Positions 17,031 through 26,757 of a stretch of DNA of 64,000 nucleotides are shown here, piece after piece. Each line of letters opens with the position of its first letter. The stretch's first letter is position 1. Made by a program: the position numbers and the translations under genes. The notes below the pieces were generated by a model. It searched no databases and was not told where the DNA came from. It was given only the letters and a program-made list of their open reading frames with translations. Source of the DNA: Lactobacillales bacterium (lineage in GTDB: Bacteria > Bacillota_I > Bacilli_A > RF39 > UBA660); contig SVAG01000003.1 in assembly GCA_015059545.1 (NCBI GenBank), forward strand, positions 115,054 to 179,053, in the 5' to 3' direction.

Positions 17031-18175
17031 TTTATTTCTTCTAAAATACCTTTATTTTTGTCTAAATTAAAGTTTTCTAATACTGTATAACCTATTTTAG
17101 CAAAACTTTCTAAATCAGCTATTTTTTTAGATTCTTTTATATTATTATGATAGAAAACTACAGGTATATTTTCTCTTGTATGATCTGTTCCTTTATATGT
17201 AGGATCATTACCATGATCAGCTGTAATAATAAGTAGATCATCATCATTTAATTTTTCTATTATATTAGGAACATAATTATCAAATTCTTTTAAAGCTTCT
17301 GCATATCCAATTGGATTTCTTCTATGACCATATTTTGAATCATAATCATTTAGATTAGCAAAACATAATCCTTTAAAATTATTATCCATTTCTTCTAATA
17401 TTTTATTTATTCCATCTAAATTATCTTTTGTTTTTATACTTTTTGTAATACCACAGTTATTAAATACATCTGCTATTTTACCTATTGATATTACATCATA
17501 ATTATTATTTTTTAAGATATCTAATACTGTTTCATGAGCAGGATCTAAAGCATAATCATGTCTATTTGGTGTTCTTTCAAAATTACCGTTTGTTCCAATA
17601 TATGGACGAGCTATTATTCTTCCTACTTTCCATTCATCTTTTAATGTAAGTTCTCGCACCTTTTTACATATATCATATAATTCATCAAGTGGTATAACTT
17701 CTTCATGAGCTGCGATTTGAAGTACAGAATCAGCTGATGTATAAATAATTAATTCTCCAGTTTCTATTTGTCTATCTCCTAATTCTTTAATTATTTCAGT
17801 ACCACTTGCTACACAATTACCTATTACTTTTCTACCACTTAATTTTTCTATTTCGTCTATTAATTCTTTTGGAAATCCATTTAAGAATGTTTTAAATGGT
17901 TTACTAGTTATAACACCCATCATTTCTAAATGACCTGTTAGTGTATCTTTACCATTACTTACTTCTATCCCTTTTGTATAAATAGAAATTGTTTCATTTT
18001 TTTCATTGTTTGCTAAATTAAAGAATCCTAATTTTCTTAAATTTGGAAATTCTAAATTAGTGCTTTCTACTGCATGCATAAATGTATTAGTTCCTACATC
18101 ATCAAATTTTTCTGCATCATGTGCTGCTCCTATTCCTACAGAATCTAATACTATTAAAAATATTCTTTTAAACAT
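17027..18175 (-). CDS. deoB: Phosphopentomutase
   Basis: This enzyme interconverts ribose (or deoxyribose) 1- and 5-phosphate for nucleoside use. It has the alkaline-phosphatase-type metalloenzyme fold: the N-terminal FLIVLDSVGIGAAHDA carries the first metal Asp. The Thr of DVGTNT is the usual phosphoryl-carrying position. The DHGNDPTYKGTDHTREN stretch near residue 325 supplies the other ligands. The length (382) is normal. The stop codon is TGA, which supports standard code use. Bacillus also places it beside xerD; here a large unknown gene lies between them. Confidence 0.95.
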   Translation of the reverse strand: MFKRIFLIVLDSVGIGAAHDAEKFDDVGTNTFMHAVESTNLEFPNLRKLGFFNLANNEKNETISIYTKGIEVSNGKDTLTGHLEMMGVITSKPFKTFLNGFPKELIDEIEKLSGRKVIGNCVASGTEIIKELGDRQIETGELIIYTSADSVLQIAAHEEVIPLDELYDICKKVRELTLKDEWKVGRIIARPYIGTNGNFERTPNRHDYALDPAHETVLDILKNNNYDVISIGKIADVFNNCGITKSIKTKDNLDGINKILEEMDNNFKGLCFANLNDYDSKYGHRRNPIGYAEALKEFDNYVPNIIEKLNDDDLLIITADHGNDPTYKGTDHTRENIPVVFYHNNIKESKKIADLESFAKIGYTVLENFNLDKNKGILEEIK

Positions 18176-18184
18176 ATTGCCTCC

Positions 18185-20716
18185 TTATTTTGTTTTTCTA
18201 TTTTCAAGTTGTGTTATTATTTGATAATTTGATTTTACTCTTTGAAGTTCAGTTAAGTATTCGAATTTAGCTCTAGGATCATAAGGTAATACTGCATTTT
18301 TAATTTCTAAATTTTCAGATAGTGCTATATACCAGTCTTCATTACAAACAATATAAGCATAATCATCTACTTTTATTTCTTTATAATTTTCTTTTAATAC
18401 TTTTTTTTCTACTTCACTTGTTGTTTTTAAATCTATACTTTTGTATTCAATTTCATTAATTCTTTGTTCTATTAATAATCTATTTTCTTGTTGAACTTTT
18501 GAATAAATATAATTTTTATTTCTTGTAGTATCATATGTTTTAGTTGGTACATATTCTTTAATTATAGTTGCATCACCTGCTAATACATAACTATCCATAT
18601 TATTTTTAGTTATATCACAATAGAAGTATTCACCTATCATAGGTATTTTATCTATATAAATAGGTTGTTTTCTATTATCTCCTGTTATATATTCGTGTAA
18701 ATTAGCTAATGTACAGAAATCTATTTTTTCTTCTGGTACACTTTTTTTGATAATTTCGTTATAGCATTTTTTTAAAGCTTCCATAACAAATGGTAAAACA
18801 TCTTCATCTATTTTTTCTGGATCTATACCATTACCATATATACCATTACCATTTCTTATAATTGGACACATATAGAAATTTCCTTTAGGATCCCATATTC
18901 CAATAACATCACTATATATACTAGTTAAGGCATATTCATAGAATGTTCCACCTTGTGCTCCAGGTTTAAAACAACTTCCTACATCTATACCACATGTTAA
19001 AAGTTCTGGATCATTTTTATCTAATATTTTATATTTATATTTATTTTTTGTTTCACCTTTTACTTTAGGTATTGTAGAACTAAATTTCTTTTTATGTTCT
19101 TTATAAATTCTTTTAAATTCTGTAATTGCTTCTTCTGGTTTTACTATTAAATGTTTTTTTGAAAGTGCTATTTTAGATATAATTGAAAGAGGTATATCTA
19201 ATTCATCATAGCTTAATTTATATTGCAATATTTTATATATATCTAGTGTATCTAGTAATGAATTTTTACTTTTTAATTTATTTTGTTCTTTTATTTCTAA
19301 TATTTTATAATAATTATTTATTATATGTATAAGTTCTGTATTATAATCTAATGCTTGTTTATTAAATACCATTCTAATTAAAGCACAATTTGTTTTATCT
19401 GATTTTTCATTATGTAATAAAAATATTTTTAATTTTTTATCCATTTCTACATTACCATTATCATCAAATTTAGTATAAAATGAATCAAATTCTTTAAATA
19501 TATTAAATAATTCTAAACATGTAATATTTTCTCTTGGTATGAATTTTTTTTGATAATAATCTGCTATAAATAAATTTTTTAATTTTAATTCTCTTAATAC
19601 TATTTCATCTTTAATAATATCGTTAAAGTATCCTATTAATCTATTATCATTTTTATATAATTTATAATTTTCACTTAATTGATCAAAAAGACCTGTTATA
19701 TGTACCATATCACTATCAGAAGTTATCTTTTTTATAACACCTAATTCACCACTTTGAATTGATTTTTTTAATTTTTCAATTAGTTCATAATTTAAAAATT
19801 CATCTGGATGATTTAAACGATATAGTCTTCTATCAAAAGTAAATTGAAGTTCTGCTGAAGTTTGTACACTTGCATCAGTACATTGAGTAAATTTATCTTT
19901 TACTATTTTAAGAGCATTATCAATTCCAAATAAACAATATAATTTAATTGCTGTTACAAATAATACTTCACTATCTATATAATCTTCTTTTGCCATTAAT
20001 TCTTTAATTATTATTTTAACATGTTTTGCATTTAATTTTTCTAATAATTCTAAAGATATATTATATTCGTTTTGTTTTTCTAATTCAAAAATTTCTTTTG
20101 TTACAACTATACCAAATTTACTATAAATATATAATTGTTCATATGTTTCAATTCGATATAATTCAAAAATATTTCTTCTTCTATTAGCAAAATCATATGT
20201 TATTATATTTAAAAATTTTTCGTTTTTTATATTAAATCTTTTTAAAATATAATTTTTAATTTTTTCAGTATCTTTATTCTCATATATTTTTTTTACATCC
20301 ATTAATAATTTATTTGAACTTTCTATATCATTATTAGATATATAATTATTAAGATTTTCTATAAATTTTAAATATATTTTTGGACTCATAGATTTTAATA
20401 AAGTTATATAATCATTTTCTTGTAAATTAATAAATGCTTCTGCTTTAGAAGCAATAACTTCTTGAATTTCATTATCAAATACATTAAATCTACTTTTTTG
20501 TTTTGAAACTGCAATTAAAAGTTTATTTAATAAATTACTATTATTTACAAATATATATTTTAATTCAGAATCAATTTTAGTAAATGTACAAATTATTATA
20601 TGTTCTTTAGATTTTTCAAATTCTTTTGATGAAATTAATTCTATAATTTGTTCTTTGGTTAAATTATCTATTGCTTTAATATATTCTGGTAATGTTAAAT
20701 TTAAAAGTTTTTCCAT
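18185..20716 (-). CDS. Large conserved protein of unknown function (843 residues)
   Basis: I do not recognise this protein. Residues 1-530 are mostly helical, with no membrane segment. A compact domain then starts at about residue 570: CGIDVGSCFKPGAQGG (Cys575, Cys582), then a beta-rich stretch with PIIRNGNGIYGNG around residues 618-629. This could be an enzyme core with paired Cys and an Arg-Asn-Gly-Asn loop. A charged C-terminal region (about 720-843) follows. It starts with a strong AAGGAGGTG site, lies 9 bases before deoB and 11 bases after xerD, and is clearly expressed with them. Confidence 0.65.
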   Translation of the reverse strand: MEKLLNLTLPEYIKAIDNLTKEQIIELISSKEFEKSKEHIIICTFTKIDSELKYIFVNNSNLLNKLLIAVSKQKSRFNVFDNEIQEVIASKAEAFINLQENDYITLLKSMSPKIYLKFIENLNNYISNNDIESSNKLLMDVKKIYENKDTEKIKNYILKRFNIKNEKFLNIITYDFANRRRNIFELYRIETYEQLYIYSKFGIVVTKEIFELEKQNEYNISLELLEKLNAKHVKIIIKELMAKEDYIDSEVLFVTAIKLYCLFGIDNALKIVKDKFTQCTDASVQTSAELQFTFDRRLYRLNHPDEFLNYELIEKLKKSIQSGELGVIKKITSDSDMVHITGLFDQLSENYKLYKNDNRLIGYFNDIIKDEIVLRELKLKNLFIADYYQKKFIPRENITCLELFNIFKEFDSFYTKFDDNGNVEMDKKLKIFLLHNEKSDKTNCALIRMVFNKQALDYNTELIHIINNYYKILEIKEQNKLKSKNSLLDTLDIYKILQYKLSYDELDIPLSIISKIALSKKHLIVKPEEAITEFKRIYKEHKKKFSSTIPKVKGETKNKYKYKILDKNDPELLTCGIDVGSCFKPGAQGGTFYEYALTSIYSDVIGIWDPKGNFYMCPIIRNGNGIYGNGIDPEKIDEDVLPFVMEALKKCYNEIIKKSVPEEKIDFCTLANLHEYITGDNRKQPIYIDKIPMIGEYFYCDITKNNMDSYVLAGDATIIKEYVPTKTYDTTRNKNYIYSKVQQENRLLIEQRINEIEYKSIDLKTTSEVEKKVLKENYKEIKVDDYAYIVCNEDWYIALSENLEIKNAVLPYDPRAKFEYLTELQRVKSNYQIITQLENRKTK

Positions 20717-20727
20717 AATACACCTCC

Positions 20728-21588
20728 TTAACTATGTGGATGATATTCATAATTTTCTTCAATAAATTTATTTGAAACATTTGTATATATTTGTGTAGTA
20801 GATAAATCTGAATGTCCTAATAACTCTTGTATAGTTCTTAAATCTGCTCCATTTTCAAGCATGTGGGTAGCAAAACTATGTCTTAATGTATGTGGTGAAA
20901 AATCTGTTTTAATATTTTTTTGCTTTGCTATTTTTTTTACTATTTTAAAGAATGCTTGCCTTGTCATTAGTGTTCCTCTACTATTTAAAAATAAATAATC
21001 TGTATTTTGTTTTATAAATTCTTTTCTATAGTTTTCTATATAAATTTTAATATATTTTAAAGCTATATCTCCAATTGGTATTATTCTTTCTTTACTACCT
21101 TTTCCCATTACTTTTAAAGTACAATTAGTTATATTTATATCATGTGTTTTTATATTTATTAATTCTGATATTCTAATACCTGTTGAATACATTAATTCTA
21201 ACATTGCTTTATTTCTAAAATCATATTTATCATTTAAAATTATATTTAATATGTTATCTATATCACTTACTGATAATACTTTAGGCAATGTTTTCTTTGT
21301 TTTTGGTTGAGATATTGATAAGATAGGATTTTCTTTTATTATATTTTCTATTTCTAAATATTTATAAAAACCTCTAAATGTTGTTATAAAATGAGATAGT
21401 GTTTTATCTGATTTATCTTTATTTTTATCTATAAAATTTAAAATATCTTTTTTATCTAATTTTGTAATATTTTTATTTTTATAAAATTCATTTAATTCAT
21501 TTAAATCATTTCCATAAGAAAGAATTGTATTATTACTATACTTTTTTTCAATAAGTAAATATTTTAAATATTCTTCTATGTATTCCAT
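20728..21588 (-). CDS. xerD: Tyrosine recombinase XerD (dif recombinase subunit)
   Basis: This is a site-specific recombinase of 286 residues. An N-terminal SAM-like core-binding domain (1-85) is followed by the catalytic domain. The catalytic set is present: Arg in STGIRISELI, Lys in MGKGSKERIIP, His-x-x-Arg in SPHTLRHSFA, His in LLGHSDLSTT, and the nucleophile Tyr in TQIYTNVS. Position before deoB matches Bacillus ripX (xerD). Together with a second Xer subunit it should act at the dif site at 12831-12858. XerC is the alternative assignment. Confidence 0.88.
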   Translation of the reverse strand: MEYIEEYLKYLLIEKKYSNNTILSYGNDLNELNEFYKNKNITKLDKKDILNFIDKNKDKSDKTLSHFITTFRGFYKYLEIENIIKENPILSISQPKTKKTLPKVLSVSDIDNILNIILNDKYDFRNKAMLELMYSTGIRISELINIKTHDINITNCTLKVMGKGSKERIIPIGDIALKYIKIYIENYRKEFIKQNTDYLFLNSRGTLMTRQAFFKIVKKIAKQKNIKTDFSPHTLRHSFATHMLENGADLRTIQELLGHSDLSTTQIYTNVSNKFIEENYEYHPHS

Positions 21589-21687
21589 ACTATCTACCCT
21601 CTTTAATTATACCAAATAATTTGTTATTTTTTAAGATATTATTTTATAAATATGTAAATTTGTGTTAAAATGTGTATAGGTGATTAT

Positions 21688-22899
21688 ATGGAACCATTAG
21701 CAGTAATTATGAGACCAGAAAAATTAGATGATGTAATTGGTCAAACTCATTTAATTGGTGATAATAAAGTAATTAGAAATTTAGTTAATAACAAAAGACT
21801 TTTTTCAATGATTTTATATGGAAATCCTGGTATTGGTAAAACTACTTTAGCTTTAGCAATAGTTAATGAATTAGGGCTTAGATATAGAATGCTTAATGCA
21901 GTTATTAATAATAAAAAAGATTTTGAAGTAGTTGTTGAAGAAGCTAAAATGTATAATGGTATGGTACTACTTATGGATGAAATTCATAGATTAAATAAAG
22001 ATAAACAAGATTTATTACTTCCTTATTTAGAAAGTGGATTAATAACTTTAATTGGTATGACTACATCAAATCCATATCATAAAATTAATCCAGCTATAAG
22101 AAGTAGATGTCAAATATTTGAACTTAAATCTTTATCTATGGATGATATTATAGTAGCTATTAATAAAGTTATAGAAAAAAATTGTTTAAAAGATTTAAAA
22201 ATAGATGATGACTCAATTAAATTTATTGCAAAACTTTCTAATGGAGATGTTAGATATGCTTATAATTTACTTGAAGTTGCTTACTACTCTACTAGTGATT
22301 TTAATATTACTTTAGATGTAATTAAAAATGTAAATAATAAACCTGTATCTTTTTATGATAATGATGAAAGTGGTCATTATGATGTTATAAGTGCTTTTCA
22401 AAAATCTATTAGAGGAAGTGATGTTAATGCTTCACTACACTATTTAGCTAGATTAATTGATGCTGGTGATTTAGATATTATATATCGTAGAATGACAGTT
22501 ATAGCTTATGAAGATATAGGGCTTGCTAATCCATCAATTGGTCCTAAAGTTGATGCTTGTATTAATGCTTGTGAAAGATTAGGACTTCCTGAAGCTAGAA
22601 TACCACTTGGTGTGATGATTGTTGAAATGGCATTATCTCCTAAATCAAATAGTGGTCATACTGCTTTAGATAACGCTTTAAATGATATAAATAAAGGAAA
22701 TATAGGAAATATTCCAGATCATATTAAAACTAATTCAAAAGATTATTTATATCCTCATAACTATCCAAATAGTTTTGTAAAACAACAATATATGCCTGAT
22801 AATTTAAAAGGTAAAAAATACTATATTCCTAAAGAAACTAGCAAATATGAACAAAGTTTAAAAAAAATATATGATGCACTAGAAAAAAAAGCTTCTTAA
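21688..22899 (+). CDS. rarA: Replication-associated recombination protein A (AAA+ ATPase)
   Basis: The start is placed at ATG 21688 after AGGTGATT; the in-frame upstream ATG has no site. RarA (MgsA) is a clamp-loader-like ATPase acting at stalled forks. The Walker A GNPGIGKTTLA is at about residue 46, Walker B LLMDEIHR at about 97, and the sensor/arginine-finger region NPAIRSRCQIFEL follows. The C-terminal tetramer domain (YEDIGLANP onward) is complete. At 403 residues the length is normal. Confidence 0.93.
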   Translation: MEPLAVIMRPEKLDDVIGQTHLIGDNKVIRNLVNNKRLFSMILYGNPGIGKTTLALAIVNELGLRYRMLNAVINNKKDFEVVVEEAKMYNGMVLLMDEIHRLNKDKQDLLLPYLESGLITLIGMTTSNPYHKINPAIRSRCQIFELKSLSMDDIIVAINKVIEKNCLKDLKIDDDSIKFIAKLSNGDVRYAYNLLEVAYYSTSDFNITLDVIKNVNNKPVSFYDNDESGHYDVISAFQKSIRGSDVNASLHYLARLIDAGDLDIIYRRMTVIAYEDIGLANPSIGPKVDACINACERLGLPEARIPLGVMIVEMALSPKSNSGHTALDNALNDINKGNIGNIPDHIKTNSKDYLYPHNYPNSFVKQQYMPDNLKGKKYYIPKETSKYEQSLKKIYDALEKKAS

Positions 22900-22912
22900 T
22901 GAAGCTTTTATT
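22887..22912. terminator. Bidirectional terminator, rarA / prepilin peptidase gene
   Basis: AAAAGCTTC-TTAAT-GAAGCTTTT is a 9-bp stem overlapping both converging stop codons. Confidence 0.7.
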
Positions 22913-23675
22913 TTATAGTTAATAAATCAATTAATACATTTATATCTGTTTTTGTTAAAACAAGTATTATAGCAGCAACTGCTAAAAAAGGTCCAAATGG
23001 TATTTCATGACTATTATTTTTCTTTAATAAAATTAATGATACTGGTAATCCTATAAATGCTGCTAAACAAATTGAAATACATGATGTAGGCCAACCTAAA
23101 ACTAATCCATATATAAACATTAGTTTTATATCTCCTCCACCCATTGATTCTTTTTTAAATAAGAAATCACCTATTTTTTTAATAGCAAACATTATAACAA
23201 ACATTATAATAGCATTTAATAAAGAATGTAACATAACATTTAAACCACTTTTTATTAAAATTTCTATAATAAGTAATATTCCTGTAAAGATTAATAATTC
23301 ATCTGGTATTATCATTGTTTGATAATCACTAATTATTATTATTAATAACATAGATATAAACGTTATTGCTATTAAAGTGTCTATTGATAATCCAAACACT
23401 AAATATGATAACATAAACATTAGTCCTGTTAAAAATTCAAATATAGTATAAAACCATGAAATTTTATCTCCACAATTTTTACACTTTCCTTTTTGCAATA
23501 AAAAAGAAAGTATTGGAATTAATTCTAATGTTGTTAATCTATGACCACATTTTGTACAATGTGAAGGTGGAAATGCGATTGATTCTCCTCTAGGTAGTCT
23601 ATAACCAACCACATTATAAAATGACCCTAAAATTGTACCAAAAATGAAGAATAATGTTGCATAATATATTTCCAT
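22908..23675 (-). CDS. Prepilin peptidase (type IV leader peptidase)
   Basis: This membrane aspartyl protease of 255 residues cleaves and methylates prepilins such as those at 2585 and 3114. The N-terminal zinc loop carries CTKCGH and CKNCGD. The two catalytic aspartates are in SDYQTMIIPDE and in the MGGGDIKL motif. Seven or more membrane segments are visible. It is the downstream gene of a two-gene unit with the pilus platform gene. ComC of competence systems is the closest type. Confidence 0.92.
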   Translation of the reverse strand: MEIYYATLFFIFGTILGSFYNVVGYRLPRGESIAFPPSHCTKCGHRLTTLELIPILSFLLQKGKCKNCGDKISWFYTIFEFLTGLMFMLSYLVFGLSIDTLIAITFISMLLIIIISDYQTMIIPDELLIFTGILLIIEILIKSGLNVMLHSLLNAIIMFVIMFAIKKIGDFLFKKESMGGGDIKLMFIYGLVLGWPTSCISICLAAFIGLPVSLILLKKNNSHEIPFGPFLAVAAIILVLTKTDINVLIDLLTIK

Positions 23676-23684
23676 ACTTTTCTC

Positions 23685-25613
23685 CTATTCCATATCTTGA
23701 ACTGCAGAATACATTTCAAACATTGGTACTATAATTGATAGAATTATAACACCTACACCAGCTGTTAAGAAAATTGTAAGAATTGGTTCAATGAATGATT
23801 TGATTCTTGTAACAGAGTTTTTATGTAAATCTTGATAATAAAGTGAAACTTTACCCATCATTTCTGATAATTCTCCAGTTGCTTCTCCTGTTACTATCAT
23901 TTCATATGCTGGTATTGGGAATGCCCAATGATCTTTAAATGCATCTGATATTTTACCACCTCTAGCTAAGTTAGTAATGGTATCTAAAATTAACATTTTA
24001 TAAATTTCATTATTTGTTATTTTATTTAATATTTCCATACAATCAGTAATTGGTACATTATGTGCTAATAATGAAGAGAATGTTTTAGTAAATAATGCTA
24101 CCTCATTATAAATAATAACGTTATTAAATACTGGTGTATGCATAGCTATCCATTGACAGAAAGTTCTAAATGGTTTTACTTTTTTATATAAATATACAAA
24201 TAAAACTACTAATAATATTGCACCTAGTATTACTAATGGCCAATATTTTTTTAAGAAAGAACTCATTGCTAATATTGCTATTGTAATTCCTGGTAATTTA
24301 GTATCCATTGTTTCATAAATTTCTACGAATTGTGGAACTACATAAACCATAACAAATATCATAACAGCTATTGCAAAAACAAATACTAAAGTTGGATAAG
24401 TCATTGCAGTAACCATTTGTTTTCTTGATGCTTCTACTTCAGTATAATAATTAGCCATATCATCTAATACTTCTGGAAGTGATCCGGTCATTTCTGCTGT
24501 TTTAACCATGTTTATCAATAATTTTGGGAAAGCTATTCCTTGTTTTTCCATTGCTGTACTAAAACTTTCTCCAACTGTTAATTCATATATAACAGATTTA
24601 AATATTTTTTGATATGCTGGTTTTTTATATTGTCTTGCTACAATTCTTAATGATTCTACTAACGGAATACCTGCTTTAATATAAGTAGATAATTGAGTTA
24701 AGAAGAATATTAAATCTTTATTTTTAAATTTTTTATTATTAGTACTTGTACTACTATGCATTATTTGAATAAATTTGTTAGTTCTAATACTATAAACTTC
24801 ATATCCTTCACTTAGAAGATAAGAATGAACTTCTACTTTAGAATATGCATTAAAATAATCTTTAACTATTTTTCCGTTTATATCTCTAGCAACATATTCA
24901 TATAACACTTTCTTATCACTTTTAATAGCATCTGCACCTTCAAAATCTATTAAAAGTGTTTCCCTTTTCATATCTTTTTTATTTCTTATATCTTTAAAGA
25001 AAATATTATTTTTAAATTTATTGCCAACACTTCCAAAAGCTAACCCTACTCCTGCAAACATTGTATTAATTTTTTGTTTAAATCCAGGCTTTTCTAGTTC
25101 AATATTTTCATTTACATAAGCTTCTGAATCCAATTTTTTTCTTTTTTCTTTTTTCTTTTTATTTTGTCTTTTTTCTTCTTGTTTATCGATATAATTTAAT
25201 AATTCTTTATCAATTTCAATATCTTCTATTATTTTTAAATTATTTTTTTTCTTTTCTTCTTTTTTAGGTTTAACTTTTTCTTCTTTTTTAGGTTTTTCGT
25301 TAATTATTTCTTTTTGTTCTACTTTTTGTATTTTTTCAGGTTTAGTTTTAACTTTTTCTTTCTTTACTTTTTGTTTTTTATCATTTCTAAAAATGTTTGT
25401 AATTTTATGACAAATGAATCCTAAACCTAATCCAACCATTTTTATTATTTTAACATTTATATGAATTACATATTGTATACCATAATATACATATTTTAAT
25501 ATATTAAGTACAATTTTAATTATAGAATAAATAATAAAATATAAGCCAATAAATGGATATGTTAGTATTTTTACAGCAGAAAAATTCGATGATTTTGACT
25601 CATTATTTTGCAT
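23685..25613 (-). CDS. Type IV pilus inner-membrane platform protein (PilC/GspF family) with N-terminal extension
   Basis: The C-terminal part (about 265-640) is a double T2SSF domain: LTQLSTYIKAGIPLVESL begins the first copy, and FTKTFSSLLAHNVPITDCM the second. Each is followed by the GEATGEL-type motif and membrane helices. The N-terminal 260 residues are unusual. They have two amphipathic or membrane stretches (about 13-70), then a highly charged Lys/Glu stretch (about 75-165), and a small region before the usual start. The family normally has about 350-400 residues; this protein has 642. Confidence 0.88.
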   Translation of the reverse strand: MQNNESKSSNFSAVKILTYPFIGLYFIIYSIIKIVLNILKYVYYGIQYVIHINVKIIKMVGLGLGFICHKITNIFRNDKKQKVKKEKVKTKPEKIQKVEQKEIINEKPKKEEKVKPKKEEKKKNNLKIIEDIEIDKELLNYIDKQEEKRQNKKKKEKRKKLDSEAYVNENIELEKPGFKQKINTMFAGVGLAFGSVGNKFKNNIFFKDIRNKKDMKRETLLIDFEGADAIKSDKKVLYEYVARDINGKIVKDYFNAYSKVEVHSYLLSEGYEVYSIRTNKFIQIMHSSTSTNNKKFKNKDLIFFLTQLSTYIKAGIPLVESLRIVARQYKKPAYQKIFKSVIYELTVGESFSTAMEKQGIAFPKLLINMVKTAEMTGSLPEVLDDMANYYTEVEASRKQMVTAMTYPTLVFVFAIAVMIFVMVYVVPQFVEIYETMDTKLPGITIAILAMSSFLKKYWPLVILGAILLVVLFVYLYKKVKPFRTFCQWIAMHTPVFNNVIIYNEVALFTKTFSSLLAHNVPITDCMEILNKITNNEIYKMLILDTITNLARGGKISDAFKDHWAFPIPAYEMIVTGEATGELSEMMGKVSLYYQDLHKNSVTRIKSFIEPILTIFLTAGVGVIILSIIVPMFEMYSAVQDME

Positions 25614-25730
25614 TTAACACACCACCTATTCTCCCTTATTATTATTTTACTATTAAAATTATAGCATATTTTTTAAAAATGTAAAACATTTTTATAAAAA
25701 AACATATAATATTTTAGAAAGGAGTCTTAT

Positions 25731-26081
25731 ATGAATTATTATAACCCTTATTTTAATATGTATCCTTATATGACTTCACAAGTTGTTAAACCTGGTATAT
25801 TCAGTAGAATATTTGGTAGTTTAAAAGGAATTAATTTTAGTTCTATATTATCTGGTACTCAAAAAACTTTAGGTATAGTTAATCAAACTATCCCATTAGT
25901 TAAACAAGCAACACCTATTGTAAAAAATGCTAAAACAATGTTTAAAGTAATGAATGAATTTAAACGTGTGGATATTCCTACGAAAAAAAATAATGTATCT
26001 AATGAAATATCTATAAAAAATGATAGTAATCATTATGTTTCTCAAACAAATTCTAGTGAAGGCCCAACTTTCTTTTTATAA
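25731..26081 (+). CDS. yqfQ: YqfQ/VrrA-like protein, probable spore protein
   Basis: A 116-residue protein with a Tyr/Asn/Pro-rich start (MNYYNPYFNMYPYM) and a Gly/Ser stretch. The helix TQKTLGIVNQTIPLVKQATP is followed by a basic segment that matches Bacillus YqfQ (VrrA in B. anthracis), a small protein linked to the spore. It is divergent from trmK-rpoD-dnaG, the same neighbourhood as in Bacillus, which supports the call more than the short sequence. A strong AAAGGAG site is present. CATATAAT at 25703-25710 resembles a mother-cell SigE/SigK -10 element, but no convincing -35 was found. Confidence 0.65.
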   Translation: MNYYNPYFNMYPYMTSQVVKPGIFSRIFGSLKGINFSSILSGTQKTLGIVNQTIPLVKQATPIVKNAKTMFKVMNEFKRVDIPTKKNNVSNEISIKNDSNHYVSQTNSSEGPTFFL

Positions 26082-26104
26082 AGAGCTTATAGTTCTTTTT
26101 TTTT
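26079..26104 (+). terminator. Terminator of the yqfQ-like gene
   Basis: AAAGAGC-TTATA-GTTCTTT hairpin (with a G:U pair) followed by a nine-T run. Confidence 0.6.
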
Positions 26105-26109
26105 ATAAA

Positions 26110-26134
26110 AAAGAAACATTATAAATGTTTCTTT
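26110..26134 (-). terminator. Terminator of trmK
   Basis: AAAGAAACATT / AATGTTTCTTT is an 11-bp stem with a 3-base loop, T-rich downstream on the minus strand. It ends the dnaG-rpoD-trmK unit. Confidence 0.7.
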
Positions 26135-26757
26135 AAATAATTATTATGTATTTTATATTTTATTTTTTTTATAAGATATTTTTTTGGTAACTTTTTAATA
26201 ATTTCATTATTTTTATTTATTAAATATTGTACAAATTCCTTATTTTCTAAATTTATTCCATAATAGTATTCTAAATTACTATATATATTTAAACCTTTTT
26301 TTAATTTTATAATTGTATAATATTTGTTTTTATCTTTTAAATTTATTTCTTTTTCTATATAAAAACCTAATTTAACTAAACTTTTTCTTAAAAGATATAA
26401 ATCATTATTTGATTGAATAATTAAATTATCTATATTTTTAATATTACTTGCTTTTAATATATTTAATATTGTATTTGTACCCATTCCACATATAACAATT
26501 GTATTATTAGAAGGAATATCAATATTTTTTAGTCCATCGCTTACTATGACTTTTATTTTCTTTTCTAAATTATATTTTTTTATATTTTTTTTTGCACTTT
26601 TTAAGGCGTTTTCATTTATATCGGATGCAATACATTTATTTTTATTATTTAAGGTTAAATATATATCTAGTAGTGCATGATCACACCCTATATCTATAAC
26701 ATTTGTACCTTCATCAATTAAATTTACTATTGCATTTAATCTTTTTGTTAAATTCAT
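26119..26757 (-). CDS. trmK: tRNA (adenine-N1)-methyltransferase TrmK
   Basis: This enzyme methylates N1 of A22 in the D-loop of tRNA. The SAM-binding motif VIDIGCDHALLDIYL is at about residues 19-33, and the CGMGTNTI motif at about 90. The C-terminal helical hairpin rich in Lys is typical. At 212 residues it is slightly shorter than Bacillus TrmK (YqfN). It starts inside the rpoD stop codon (TAATG) and is thus coupled to the sigma factor, as in Bacillus. Confidence 0.88.
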   Translation of the reverse strand: MNLTKRLNAIVNLIDEGTNVIDIGCDHALLDIYLTLNNKNKCIASDINENALKSAKKNIKKYNLEKKIKVIVSDGLKNIDIPSNNTIVICGMGTNTILNILKASNIKNIDNLIIQSNNDLYLLRKSLVKLGFYIEKEINLKDKNKYYTIIKLKKGLNIYSNLEYYYGINLENKEFVQYLINKNNEIIKKLPKKYLIKKIKYKIHNNYLKKHL

